The position numbers and the translations under genes are program-made. The notes beneath the pieces were generated by a model, which did not search any database, had not been told where the DNA came from, and was given only the letters and a program-made list of their open reading frames with translations. A DNA stretch of 64,000 nucleotides from Thamnaconus septentrionalis (taxonomy: Eukaryota; Chordata; Actinopteri; Tetraodontiformes; Monacanthidae). Below, in pieces: positions 1 to 10,819 of the stretch. The stretch's first letter is position 1; each line of letters opens with the position of its first letter. The DNA is taken from contig CM020509.1 of assembly GCA_009823395.1 (NCBI GenBank), forward strand, positions 21,551,501-21,615,500, given 5' to 3'.

Positions 1-92
1 CAGATGATGGTGGTGATGGCGAATTCAGGCCTGGAGAGAGCGACAGAGAGAGGGAGAGATAGAACAAAACAAACCCAAGAAACACTGTACAA

Positions 93-503
93 CTAAAATA
101 AGAAGTGGAACGTAACAGTCAATGTCATGGTTTGATGCATCAACAATACTATCAGTCGTCCCAGTATCAAAACTGCCTGATTGTGGCACTGGATACACAT
201 TGTTTCGTTATTTTTTAGATGTCTCCCAATATGAAGAAAAAAATCCTTCACAGTAGAAAGCTCACTGCATTCACACAACTCACATTTAAAAGTTACAGAA
301 TTGGATGCTGTCTGTGTAGGCTGAGATGGATGGCCTCTATAGACATGGGCTTTGAGGGCAATCCATGTCTTGAATGCGCATGGGCAATATACATATATAG
401 ATAAATAATTTTGGCCTCTTCCATAATCGTGATGTAGTTTACAATGTTTCAGTAATTTGTACTTACTAGTCTCTCTAGTTATACAATGTTTACACTGCCA
501 CAT
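93..503 (-). CDS. C2H2-like zinc-finger protein, N-terminal fragment
   Basis: An open frame of 136 codons begins with MWQCKHC. It contains cysteine/histidine pairs of the C2H2 type: an N-terminal CKHC...H...H finger, then a second with CPCAFKTW...H...GH, then CELCEC...H...H, and a final unpaired CIQC. Several fish genes of unknown function start with this kind of finger block (CKHC, then FKTW, then H-x-GH), so this is probably the first exon of one of them or a decayed copy. The frame ends in a hydrophobic non-finger tail, which suggests that the true exon ends earlier or that the copy is truncated. No partner exons can be recognised in the remaining 92 bases toward the window edge. The function is unknown. 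Confidence 0.45.
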   Translation of the reverse strand: MWQCKHCITRETSKYKLLKHCKLHHDYGRGQNYLSIYVYCPCAFKTWIALKAHVYRGHPSQPTQTASNSVTFKCELCECSELSTVKDFFLHIGRHLKNNETMCIQCHNQAVLILGRLIVLLMHQTMTLTVTFHFLF

Positions 504-876
504 TCATGTCACTGAAAGAACAAGAAAAACAATTGTGAAAAATCATACACTCAGACTTTGTTGAAATAAGTGAATACTAGCCAAAAGATACATGAGTCGT
601 TTTTGCAAACTGTAAATACAGTTTGCAATTTTTAAAAAAGGTAAATCTTGCCCCCTTAAAAAAGGGGTAAAAATAATTTGGCATATTGGATACATTGGTA
701 CACCTCAAAATGTCAATGTTTAAATGCACACCAGATAAATAATTACTTGCCATATGTTGGAGAGGAGATGAAAATTGGGGAATAGATCATCTATCTACAC
801 AACAGAAATTTGGGGTCTATAAAAAGACAAAGAGGTGATTAAAATTTTAAATAATTTGAGCTGAGTCTTCTCACAT
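504..876. other. Non-coding, AT-rich; nothing recognised
   Basis: AT-rich sequence without a credible exon. It separates the zinc-finger fragment from the microsatellite block. Confidence 0.5.
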
Positions 877-952
877 ATACATATACACACACACATATAT
901 AAATATACACATACACACATATATATAGACATACACACACACACACACACAA

Positions 953-1007
<55 letters not shown>

Positions 1008-1009
1008 CA
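877..1009. repeat. Compound CA/TA microsatellite
   Basis: Alternating (AC)n and (AT)n tracts directly abut the TRIM-like exon. The dinucleotide runs create long meaningless frames rich in Cys-Val or Tyr-Ile. Confidence 0.9.
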
Positions 1010-1045
1010 GTCCGTCTCCAGACTCCTCCAGCCTGGAGATCCGTC

Positions 1046-1726
1046 CTCTACTTTGAGGATGTGGCAGCAGCTGTGACCAAGCTGAGGGATGAAATACAGC
1101 AAGTTCTGATGGAGACTCAGACAAACATCTCATGGACAGTGAGCTACGTTGATGTTCTACTGAAGGTACCAGAACCCAGGAGCAGAGAAGACTTCCTCAG
1201 ATGTTCACCTCAAATCACTCTGGATCCAAACACAGTGAACAAATGGTTGTTATTATCTGAGGAGAACAGAAAAGTGACATTCATGAAGGAACTTCAGTCT
1301 TATTGTGATCATCCAGGCAGATTCACTGACTGGCAGCAGGTCCTGAGTAGAGAAGGTCTGACTGGACGATGTTACCGGGAGGTGGAGTGGAGAGGTTGGT
1401 GGGTTGATGTAGCAGTGGCCTTCAGGAACATCAGCAGAGCAGGATGGTCACCGGAAAGTAGATTTGGATTCAATGACAAATCCTGGAGTTTATATTGTTC
1501 CTCGGGTAAATATGAGTTTTATCACAACAACATCAGCACTGGTGTCTCAGGTCCTCGGTCCTCCAGAGTGGGAGTGTACCTGGACCACAGAGCAGGTCTT
1601 CTGTCCTTCTACAGCGTCTCTGGAACCATGGAGCTCCTCCACAGAGTCCAGACCTCCTTCACTCAGCCGCTACATGTTGGATTGTGGGTTTATTCAGGTT
1701 CTTCAGCTGAGTTGATGAAAGTGTGA
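1046..1726 (+). pseudogene. TRIM-like C-terminal exon with PRY-SPRY (B30.2) domain, broken upstream
   Basis: The frame runs from about 1046 to a TGA at 1724-1726. It encodes a short helical linker (VTKLRDE, SYVDVLL) followed by a PRY segment (LDPNTVNKWLLLSEENRKV) and a SPRY segment with the usual landmarks REVEWRG, FGFNDKSWSL, VGVYLDHRAGLLSFYSV and a C-terminal LWVYSGSSAEL. This is the last exon of fish TRIM-type E3 ligases or B30.2-bearing NLRs, where the domain binds ligand. Directly upstream, 1012-1048 reads in another frame as a plausible continuation (SPDSSSLEIRPL), so one small indel near 1045-1050 breaks the join. The microsatellite replaces anything further upstream. An AATAAA lies at 2207-2212. 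Most likely a truncated pseudogene or an orphan exon. Confidence 0.75.
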
Positions 1727-2225
1727 CTGAAGTTGTCAGAGAGACTCTGAGCTGAATTCTCACCTTTGATTCTTCTTCTGTCTTCACGTTTGTTGCCCAG
1801 TGTCTCCGGCCGTCAATCACAGGGTGGGCGGGGCCTGGACGCCACTTCCTGTTTGTGTTTGTGTTTCTCTTCCTCTGCAGCCCATTCATCCCACAGATTA
1901 ATAATGTGTGATTAGTCCACATGACAACTTTATTACTGTGGAAACACAGCTGAGGTCTGTTTCCACTCTGGACCTTTCCACCCTGACCTTTGACTTTTCA
2001 ACACCTGCTCTATCTGATCAACCTTCTGACTGTTGATCCGTTTGTCAACAATCAGATGAATGGATGTAAATATTGTGAGAGAATTTTGTCTTTTGATTCT
2101 GCTTGTTGGCTCAATGTGACAATAGTCAATCAATAAGTCATGAAATATGCCATCAGTCTATATTGCACAACAATGTCAAGTCAATGATCAACTGTTGAAT
2201 TGAAGCAATAAAGCAACAAGACAAT
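1727..2225 (+). other. 3' flank of the B30.2 exon with poly(A) signal
   Basis: Non-coding. AATAAA at 2207-2212 would serve as the poly(A) signal of the B30.2 transcript. No other feature is recognised. Confidence 0.45.
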
Positions 2226-3369
2226 CCAGATAGCAGTGGGAGTGTTTCCTGGCAGTGAACTGGTGCCAGTCAATGAGCTGACGTGACTGATGTCAGGCTG
2301 CAGGAACGTGTGTGTGTGTGTCACTGACATTCACCACCAGGCTGTGACCTCTGCCATGACCTTGTGGTCCTCAGTGGGACCTGCAGCAGAAAACAGCAGG
2401 TTTCTATTAGTCAGATTCTATGAGCAGGTCACATGATGACAGGATCAGCAGCAGCCAATCAGAAGGTGGAGGCTGGTGGTCCTCACCTGTCCCTCAGGGG
2501 TCTGGGCTCTGCACCCTGGATGACCTGCAGCCAATGTCCCCTCTAATTTTTCAACACAAGCTCCTTGAGCACACTGAGGACCACTGTGAGCAACATCAGA
2601 TGTGCAAGCTGTGGCCACACACCACTATCACACCTGTTCAAAACCTTGCATCATAGCAAGTTACATGGCTTATTAAAAGAATCAAATTCCAGCAGCAATT
2701 TTCATGAGTTTACTTTGAATAGAAGTGATTTGGCCCACTTCAAATGAAAAAGAGCAAAATCTTGTTCATGAGATGTGTCGTGTGTTATATGTGAGAGTCC
2801 TGCTTTAACCATAGGAAGAGTCCTGCTTTGGCCTGGCTGAGGTCCAGTTGTGGCCTGGCTGAGGGTCATGTTCTGGAAGAAATACGTGTGCTGTAGCTTG
2901 TGATACAGTGTGAATCCCTGTCACTCTTTGTCTGTAAAATATCTAACTACTCAGTTATTTATTAGCATTTCTACGACCCATCAGGGTTTCCTCTAGGATT
3001 GTTTGAAACTGTGGGGGAGGGCTTCAGCGTCGTCATTGGCGCCATATTTTTTTTTTTCCAACAATATCTTTATTTATTTTCAAACATAGTAATACACAAT
3101 ATAGAACAAGAACTTGAAACTCTTGCCCACAACCAAACTGAGCTCACCACCAAGACATAGCTACCAAAAGAGACTCAAAAAACAAACAAACGCAAAAAAA
3201 ATACCCACAGTAAACAAAGAAATGAAGTTAATTAAATAAAAAGTAAAACTATAAAAAATAAATAAATAAAAAGGAGAGAGAAAGGGGGAATAAGTATACA
3301 CAACCACCTTTACATTGATATCATTCACTATATTGAAATTAAAATTTTAGCTTCCACTCACTGATGCTC
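2226..3369. other. Intergenic, low complexity toward the 3' side
   Basis: No convincing exon. 3049-3300 is T- then A-rich and looks like the decayed tail of a retroelement. Short imperfect direct repeats (the phrase agtcctgcttt... occurs twice near 2797-2830) are present. Confidence 0.4.
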
Positions 3370-3373
3370 CAGG

Positions 3374-4790
3374 GTGGAAACCAGGCAACAGAGTTGTAGT
3401 CCTACACGCTACTCTGGGCTTCTCTCACTGCCGTCCCCAGCCGTTAGTCCTCGAAGTCCTGCCATTCTTTTAGAAGTTGTGTCGGTCCCTCGCACCTCCA
3501 AACCTCTTATACTGTGCAAATCTCCAATCGATTATAGTAACCTAATTCGAATAGATTGTAGAAATAAGGGGGCCCGGTCGGAGCTACCAGGGTCTCCCAC
3601 AAACAAAATGGTGAAATGTGGCCTCCTTAACATTAGGTCTCTACATTCCAAGGCAGTTTTAGTTCATGATTTGATTAGTGAACATAATGTTGATATTTTT
3701 GGCCTCACAGAGACATGGCTACGTCAAGATGAATATTTTAGTCTTAATGAAGCCACTCCTCCTAGTCATATTAATACTCATCAGGCTCGTGATAGTGGTC
3801 GAGGAGGTGGGGTTGCAGCTATTTATAATTCCAATTTGTTAGTCAATCTCAAGGCTCAATCTATTTATAGTTCATTTGAGAGTTTAACGATGTCTATTTT
3901 GCTGTCACCTGATAGACAGGCAGATTCAGTTGAATTCATTGTTGTCTACCGTCCCCCCGGTCCATATTCTTCTTTCTTAGATGAATTTTCAGAGTTTTTG
4001 TCTACTTTTGCATTGACTAAAGATAAGATCATCGTGATTGGGGATTTTAATATCCATGTTGACATTGAGAGTGACAGTTTGAGTTCTCAATTTAAATATA
4101 TCCTTGACTCCTTAGGCTTTCTTCAAGTTGTGAATGTCCCCACTCATAAGCATAGTCATACTTTGGATCTTGTGCTCACTTTTGGACTTGGTGTAGAGCA
4201 GTTGACAATCTTTCCCTGAAATGACGTTTTGTCTGACCACTTTCTGATCACTTTCGGCTTTATTTTGGCGGATTACATTCCCCAAGCAAGGTCTATAATG
4301 AGTAGAAACATTTCGGACTCTGTTGTTGCTGAATTTAAAGAGAGGCTTCCTGATTTGCTAGAGGCTCTTGTACCTCTAGACATGCTTCCGGCCTCTCCCC
4401 CTACCCACTTGACTGATCTTGATCTTGACTCCTTGACAGATCGTTTTTCTGGTATTCTGAAATCAACATTGGATGATCTGGGCCCTTATAAGGTAAGAAT
4501 GAAAAGGCAGGATCGATCAGCCCCTTGGTTTACTTCCTCTACTCGCAAATAAAAACAAAATTTGCGAAGGCTTGAGAGAACTTGGCGTTCATCAAAAACA
4601 GCTTCATCCTTCAAGACTTGGCAGGATTGCTTTAGGTCCTATAAAAAGGCCCTGCATATCAGTAGAACTTCCTACTATTCTGCTCTTATTGACTCCAACA
4701 AGAACAACCCAAGATTTTTATTTAGTACAGTTGCTAAGCTGACGAGGAGCCATCATTGTGTTGAGCCTTGCGTCCCTATTGACACTGAAA
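3374..4790 (+). mobile_element. L2-like LINE, endonuclease half, stop-broken
   Basis: Translation gives an AP-type endonuclease of a non-LTR retrotransposon: [11 protein letters not shown], then [30 protein letters not shown], and HTLDLVL...SDHFLI. These are the metal-binding and catalytic motifs in normal order. The frame is interrupted by a TGA at 4217-4219, after which it continues in the same frame, and again by a TAA near 4550. Translation then runs through the linker region (SSKTASSFKTWQDCF) and stops resembling a LINE after CVPI at about 4780, before any reverse transcriptase. It is therefore a dead element lacking RT. The linker segment is duplicated in inverted orientation at 9505-9690. 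Confidence 0.85.
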
Positions 4791-4904
4791 ATGCTCAATC
4801 CTGCAGTCCTGTCTTTACTGTTGTATTGTATTTGGACTGTTTATGCACAATTTCGTTGTACACGTTTACGTGTTGCAATGACAATAATGCCGCACACCAT
4901 ACCA

Positions 4905-5360
4905 AAAATAATCAATCAATCAATCCAACTTTATTTACATAGCACCTTCCAACAACCAAATGGTGCACAAGGTGGTTTCCAGAGTGAAACAAATAAAAGC
5001 AATTGCAATAAAAAGAGTAAAAATACAGCAAAACTGTGAATAAAAAAAAAGAAAGAATGTATGGAGTGTGAGAGTCAGTGTCTTGTCAGTAATGCCTGTA
5101 GGTGTGTGGATGGAGTGAATGGTATGAGTGCGTGTTGTCTGTGTGCAACAAAGAAAAAGCATCACGGGAAGTGAAAAACAAAGCAGCTGCTGCGGTGGAA
5201 GCCAGGTGTGAGAGAGCCAGTGCTGAGGGAGGCGGTCCCAAACAAGCTGTGCACCGGCCAGGTGCACCTGGTTAGTCATCAGCACCTGAAAGAGACACAC
5301 AACCAGTACACAGCAACAACAGGGCAATAGCCAAGGCCCCCATGGCCATAACAGGGCCAC
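4905..5360 (-). mobile_element. Retroelement 3' tail, minus orientation
   Basis: 4908-4945 carries (AATC)n followed by aactttatttacatagcacc. Read on the minus strand this is the common fish retroposon end (…gtgctatgtaaataaagtt followed by a TTGA repeat). The rest up to about 5360 is non-coding and is probably the body of the same element; the distal limit is not visible. Confidence 0.5.
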
Positions 5361-5990
5361 ACTTCTTCACATATTTATTAGTGGTGGGACTCCATTAAAA
5401 AAATAATATAATAAATTATGGTCTTTGTCGTTTATCAAACCTCTGACCTTTGACCTCTGGTCAGTTCACTCCAGATTATTCTGTCACAACCTTTGAATTG
5501 TTTTGAATTTTAAAAAAAATGAATCAACAAATATTTTGTTTCATTAATGGCCTCAAAAAGTTTTGACTTCAATTCACTTCAGAAGCTGCACTATGAGTAA
5601 AGGAGTTGATTTTAGACAAGTATCTGTACTGAAGTAGAGAATGTGAATCATTTTACTACATCTGATTGTCCACTCTACTTGGTTGTATTCAGCGCTCTGA
5701 CGTTCTTATTAGCTCCGTTAGCTCGTACTAGCTGCTAAGTGTCATTCAGGTGCTACTGGAGGCTGGAATGACTGCACTCCGTTTGCACAGAGCAGCTCTC
5801 TCCGCACACCATGGGCCGCCCAGTAACAAGAGCTCAATGCTCTGTATATGGTCCATACACTGTAGCATTGACAATAAAGCTAGCGTGAAGCTTCAACCTG
5901 GAGTTGCTTGGTCAGATCAGCTGATGAGAATGAAGCCTGTGGAAAGTCCTGCTGGGGGAACAACACCATGAAAGTGACTTTGCTTCCAGT
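5361..5990. other. Non-coding stretch; nothing recognised
   Basis: Moderately AT-rich, without exon-like frames with splice sites or repeat termini. Confidence 0.4.
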
Positions 5991-6290
5991 CGGGGTCAGT
6001 CTCTGAGTAGTGTCCAGTCATTGGAGTGTTTGAAGGCTCCACTCCCAACAGTGATCAGATGGTGAGAGGATCTCACCCACAAAGGTTTTTCATGACTTTT
6101 AGAGGGGAAGTGAGATTGTGGTGTCCAGAGGAGGACAGCAGTCAGTCATGGTTCACCTCCAGTGAATGAGGAGCAGCTGGACGTCACCATCCTCCTCTCA
6201 CACTGTGACTGGGAACACTGGACCTCTGCTGTGTGATGAACTGTGTTTGGTGCTGGAACCATCACCCACTGGTTCCAAACCAGTACTGAC
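5991..6290 (-). other. NLR-type 3' intronic/flanking sequence, minus strand
   Basis: Directly downstream (minus strand) of the broken LRR exon. It matches the sequence following the last LRR exon of gene B (from 50976: gtcagtactggtttggaacc). Its distal part (5991-6165) resembles plus-strand 53020-53210 in reverse complement. This is a relic of an NLR 3' end in inverted orientation. Confidence 0.5.
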
Positions 6291-6464
6291 CTCAGACCCG
6301 ACAGTTTATAGTATCTGCTGTTGACAAGATACTTCAGTGGCTTCACTGATGACTCCTCCAGCTGGTTGCCAGTCAGGTCCAGGTCTCTGAGGTGGGAGGG
6401 GTTGGACTTCAGAGCTGAGAGCAGCTAATCACAGCTGAATTCTGACAAACTGCACCTCCTCAAC
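6291..6464 (-). pseudogene. NLR LRR exon with nonsense codon
   Basis: A 174-nt exon on the minus strand with an intact acceptor (ttcag|g) and donor (ctgag|gt), the same length and phase as the LRR exons of genes A and B. Its frame matches their LRR units ([22 protein letters not shown] split over the unit) and resembles the final unit with VKPLKYLVNSR. The conserved Trp of the CDWLL motif is a TAG stop, so it could not be translated through. It is part of a minus-strand NLR relic with the exon at 6771-6944. Confidence 0.8.
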
Positions 6465-6770
6465 CTGAATAGAGAATAAATAATGGAGATTTTATAATGA
6501 TGGAGAGTTTTTCCAGGGTGTCATCACTCTGAAAATCAAAGTGAAATGTCGACTTCAGAATCTGCAACGAAAGAAAAGGAGAGGGTGAGCTGCAATCTTA
6601 AATCTGACCACTCGATGGCAGGATTTTACACACTGTACCTGCAACCCAGTTTCACTCATTTCAAACACAAACCAGTCACTGCAAATTGAATTTCCAACAG
6701 CAGTGAAGTGAAAATCATGACAACAATAACAAGAGTGATAGAAGTTGTAGAGTGAAGAGGGTGAACTGAC

Positions 6771-6944
6771 CTCAGAGTCTCCAGTTTACAGTCTGGACTC
6801 TGCAGAAAACCACTCAGCACCTTCACTGATGAATCCTTCAGCTGGTTCACACTCAGGTCCAGGTCTCTGAGGTGGGAGGGGTTGGACTTCAGAGCTGAGA
6901 GCAGCCAATCACAGCTGAGCTCTGACAAACTGCAGCTCCTCAAA
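6771..6944 (-). pseudogene. NLR LRR exon, minus strand, open frame
   Basis: A 174-nt exon flanked by an acceptor (ttattcag) and donor (gtcagt). It encodes one LRR unit ([19 protein letters not shown], then [20 protein letters not shown]). The frame itself is open, but the next exon of the same relic has a nonsense codon and no NACHT exon lies upstream on this strand, because a LINE occupies that side. It is an orphan piece of an inverted NLR copy. Confidence 0.75.
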
Positions 6945-7015
6945 CTGAATAAATAAGAAATGTTGGTGTGAATGGAGATTTAATCACTATATCTATAACA
7001 CTGTAATGTTCATTA

Positions 7016-9692
7016 AATAATAATAATAATAATAATAATAAACTTTTATTTGTACAGCGCTAAATCACAACCAATGGCGTCTCAAAGCGCTTTATACAAT
7101 CAGAGAGAACCAACTGGGCCAACTGGGCCCCCGGAGCAAGCAAAATGCGACAGTGGCTGGGAAAAACTCCCCTGTGGGAAGAAACCTAGGGCAGAACCAG
7201 ACTCCAGAGGGCCATCATCTGCCTATGAGTAGTTGGGGTGAAATACAAAAATAGAGGAGAGACAGAGAAAGAGAGAAAGTAGTAGAGTGAGCCAGGGTGG
7301 CAGACAGGACAGAGTGAAAAATAGATACACCAACCAGGCATTCACAAAACAGATATAAACACAAAGAATAGGAAATAATTCAAGGCTGCTGTCCGTGTGG
7401 GCTGTAAGTGTCTATGCTTTGGAAGGCAAGAGCCTATCCGAATGGACAATCTGCCGATAGGACAAGTCCAGGTCCTAGGCGTGGTGGTGGGACAAGCGAT
7501 GACACCAAGACCCCCAGGACAGCACAATCCAGCTCCTGGCGCAGTGGTCATCACCTGCCGGGGACACAGAGACTGCGGCAGTATCATGCATATCGAGCAT
7601 ACTGTACAAAGCATAATGAGAGCTAGTTTGGACAGAGTAGATAGAGTCAAAAGAGTCAAAGATTGATTGGGTGAGGAGAGTGATAGAAGCTCCGCCTGCA
7701 CAGAGCAACGATCCCTGTAACGGGAGCGAAAGATCTCCCTCCACGGCATAAACCTATAGCAGCTTAACTGACAGTGGATGGAATCTAACTATAAGCTTTA
7801 AGAAAAAGGAAAGTCTTAAGTCTACTCCTAAATAAACTAACTGTGCCTGCCCCCCTCACCGAGGCTCGAAGATGATTCCAAAATAAAGGTGCCAGGAAAC
7901 TGAAACACCTACCTCCTGACCTAACTCTAGAAATTTTTGGGATAACTAAAAGACCTGAATCCTCAGAGCGAAGGGCTCTTGGAGGATGATAAAGTTCAAT
8001 TAGTTCCCTAATATAAGAAGGAGCCTGAGAATAAAGAGCTTTGTAAGTTAAAACTAGAATCTTAAATTCAATTCTAAATTTGACTGGCAGCCAATGCAAG
8101 GAAGCTAAGATTGGAGTAATATGCTGCCTCCTTCTAGTTCCGGTTAACAATCGTGCCGCAGAGTTTTGGATTAACTGTAATGTCCTAAGGGACGAATTTG
8201 GGCATCCTGCTAGTACCCGAGTTACAGTAATCTAGCCTAGATGTAACAAAAGCATGGATTATTTTTTCAGCGTCTTTGAAGGACAAAAACCTCAATTTTG
8301 GCAATGTTTCTTAAGTGGAAGAAAGCTGACCTCCCACATTCTGTATATGAGAATTAAAGGTCAGGTCCTGATCAAAAGTGACTCCAAGGTTCCTCACAGT
8401 AGAACTGGGTGTAGTACCAAATAGACCACCCTGTCCATCAAAGGCTCTGTCCCTACTCTCATGAACCAAATATAATGACCTCAGTTTTATCGGTATTAAG
8501 AAACAAGAAATTCTGTGTCATCCAAGTTCTGACATCACGATGACAAGATTCCAATTTGGCCAACTGATGAGCCTCATTTGCCTTAAAAGACAAGTACAGC
8601 TGTGTGTCATCTGCATAGGAATGGAAACTGATGTTATGCTTTCTGATGATGTCACCAAGAGGTGACATGTAGATGTTGAAGAGGAGGCCCAAGTACAGAT
8701 CCTTGCGGGACACCATGACTAACCCTCCTACGTTCCGATGAATGATTATGAACATGAACAAACTGAAAGCGGTCAGACAAGTAAGATCCAAACCAGTCCA
8801 AGGCGCGATCCTTGATGCCAATAGCATTTTCTAATCTCCTAAGAAGAATGCTGTGGTCAACTGTATCAAATGCTGCACTGAGATCTAGGAGGACCAGAAC
8901 AGAGAGAAGACCTCGGTCAGATGCACACAAGAGATCATTACTTACCTTAAGCAATGCAGTTTCAGTGCTATGTCCAACTCTGAAGCCTGACTGAAAAACC
9001 TCAAATAGATTGCTGTCGTTTAAGAAATCCACAAGCTGCCTAGCAACAACTTTTTCTAAGATCTTAGAGAGAAACGGAAGGTTCGAAATTGGCCTATAAT
9101 TTGAAAGCACACTCGAGTCCAAATTGGGTTTCTTGATCAGAGGCTTGATTACAGCCACTTTGAAGGCATGAGGGACAAAACCTGTTGATAGAGAATGATT
9201 GATAATTCTAAGAATGACACAATGAAGCAATGGGGAAACCTCCTTGAGAAGCCTGGTTGGAATTGGGTCCAAAAGACTCGTGGTCGGCTTAGCAGAGGAG
9301 ACAAGAGAATCAAGTTCAGAGAGTCCAACTTGCCGAAAACTCCCGAAATAAACACTGGGGTTGCCATGTTGAGAAAGATCTGCCATGTGACCAGTGGAAG
9401 ACAAAGAAGACAAAGAAGACAAAGAATTCCCAATCTCAGTTCTAATATCTTCTCCTTTTGCTGGAAGAAATTCAAGAAATCGTTGCTTGACAGGCCAATA
9501 GGGACGCATGGCTCAACACAATGATGGCTCCTCGTCAGCTTAGCAACTGTACTAAATAAAAACTTTGGATTGTTCTTGTTGGAGTCAATAAGAGCAGAAT
9601 AGTAGGAAGTTCTACTGATACGCAGGGCCTTTTTATAGGACCTAAAGCAATCCTGCCAAGTCTTGAAGGATGAAGCTGTTTTTGACGAGTAA
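7016..9692 (-). mobile_element. 5'-truncated L2-like LINE with RT domain
   Basis: Minus-strand translation in three frames gives, from the 5' side at about 9690, the linker SSKTASSFKTWQDCF and then a reverse transcriptase: [75 protein letters not shown], and YADDTQLYL (the catalytic YADD box at about 8605). The C-terminal block HITPILASLHWLPVKFRI follows near 8130. Frameshifts near 9455 and 8690 and a stop at about 8457 kill it. The 3' end has the familiar segment with gcgctttatacaa / gtacagcgctaaatcacaac and ends in an ATA/TTA trinucleotide tail at 7019-7040. The 5' truncation is typical of incomplete target-primed insertion. Confidence 0.88.
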
Positions 9693-9694
9693 CG

Positions 9695-9847
9695 AATAAC
9701 AACTTTAATAGTAATAATAATATTAATATTAATAATAATGATAATAATAAAAGTAATAATAACAGTAATAATAATAGTATACTCATGGATAAATAAGACA
9801 ATAAGCTTTGCAACAGTGTGCAACAGTGTAACCGCGCTTGTGTATAC

Positions 9848-9882
<35 letters not shown>

Positions 9883-9955
9883 CTTGCATGTGTGTATACT
9901 TGTGTGTGTGTGTGTGTGCATACTTGTGTGTGTGTGTGTGTGTGTGGTTAGAAAG
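9695..9955. repeat. AAT- and GT-rich microsatellites
   Basis: 9700-9785 is an imperfect (AAT)n tract. 9848-9878 and 9901-9945 are (GT)n runs. Confidence 0.9.
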
Positions 9956-10091
9956 CGAGTCTGGACACAATTTGAATAGCTGGAAGATCTCGACTGAAGC
10001 AGCACAAGTCCTCCATGCAGACATCAAGTAGCACAGCAGTGGATTGAGGACCCCTGAGCTGCCCGATGACAAAAGAGCAAAGAAAATCCTC

Positions 10092-10136
<45 letters not shown>

Positions 10137-10176
10137 CTCACTCACTCACTCACTCACTCACTCACTCACTCACTCA
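10092..10176. repeat. Tetranucleotide microsatellite (CAAT)n/(CACT)n
   Basis: Nine or so CAAT units pass directly into about ten CACT units. Confidence 0.95.
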
Positions 10177-10299
10177 ATCATTCACAGTGTTCTGTGATTT
10201 CAGGTCACTGGGAGGAGAATCGCTTATCAGAGAATCTAAGTATCATTTAATATCCAAAGAGCAGCTCAAAGTCCAAGTTGTCCTCAGTCCATGTTGAGT

Positions 10300-10347
10300 G
10301 GAGGCAGCAGCGCTAACACCAGCAGCAGCAGCAGCAGCAGCAGCAGG
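10300..10347 (+). promoter_or_regulatory. Candidate 5' untranslated exon with (AGC)n, distal copy
   Basis: An (AGC)n run at 10319-10346 ends at a splice donor (cagcagg|gtgagt). The following sequence up to about 10440 matches what follows the proximal copy at 11834-11875. This looks like a duplicated, alternative first exon of gene A; no core promoter element is evident. Confidence 0.4.
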
Positions 10348-10819
10348 GTGAGTCCTCACTGACTCAATGATCCACATTAAATCTGATGTCAGTCAACAGG
10401 GTCAGTGAGAGGTGGACTAGTGTCAGCTTCATTCACAAAGTAGCTAAACTGATTTAAACCTCTTTTCTCAATGTTCTCCTGTGTGATCATTGGAAGCGAG
10501 TGTGATCGTCCTCCTGTGGGTGGCTCTGCTCAGCTGTGATGTGGAACTGGCCAATCCTTGATCCACAGTCTCTATTGCAGTGGGTGCATGTGTGAATGGT
10601 TGTCATGGTGGTGGTGGTGGAGGTGTAAGGAGCCGTCTTGGTGGTTGGTCTCTACTTTCTCAGTGGCCTCTTTTTCCCTGCGGCACTATGGACGTCCCTC
10701 TCTAGTTGTACTGAGCCATCATGGACCATCCTGCTCCACATGCCTCTCCACATGGCAGCCTCCTCCCAGGTGTTGAGGTTCAAGTGGCACTTTCTCTAAA
10801 GTGTTGTGTTCTAGCTAAT

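Noticed and set aside
795..1133. Minus-strand Tyr/Ile/Cys/Val-rich open frames
   Set aside because: Pure translation of the CA/TA microsatellite; same reasoning for frames at 9535-10031, 42811-43126, 47122-47368, 50509-50903 and 55090-55347.
4935..5360. Minus-strand 141-codon Leu/Cys-rich frame
   Set aside because: No domain or splice context; it lies in the body of a retroelement tail and has biased composition.
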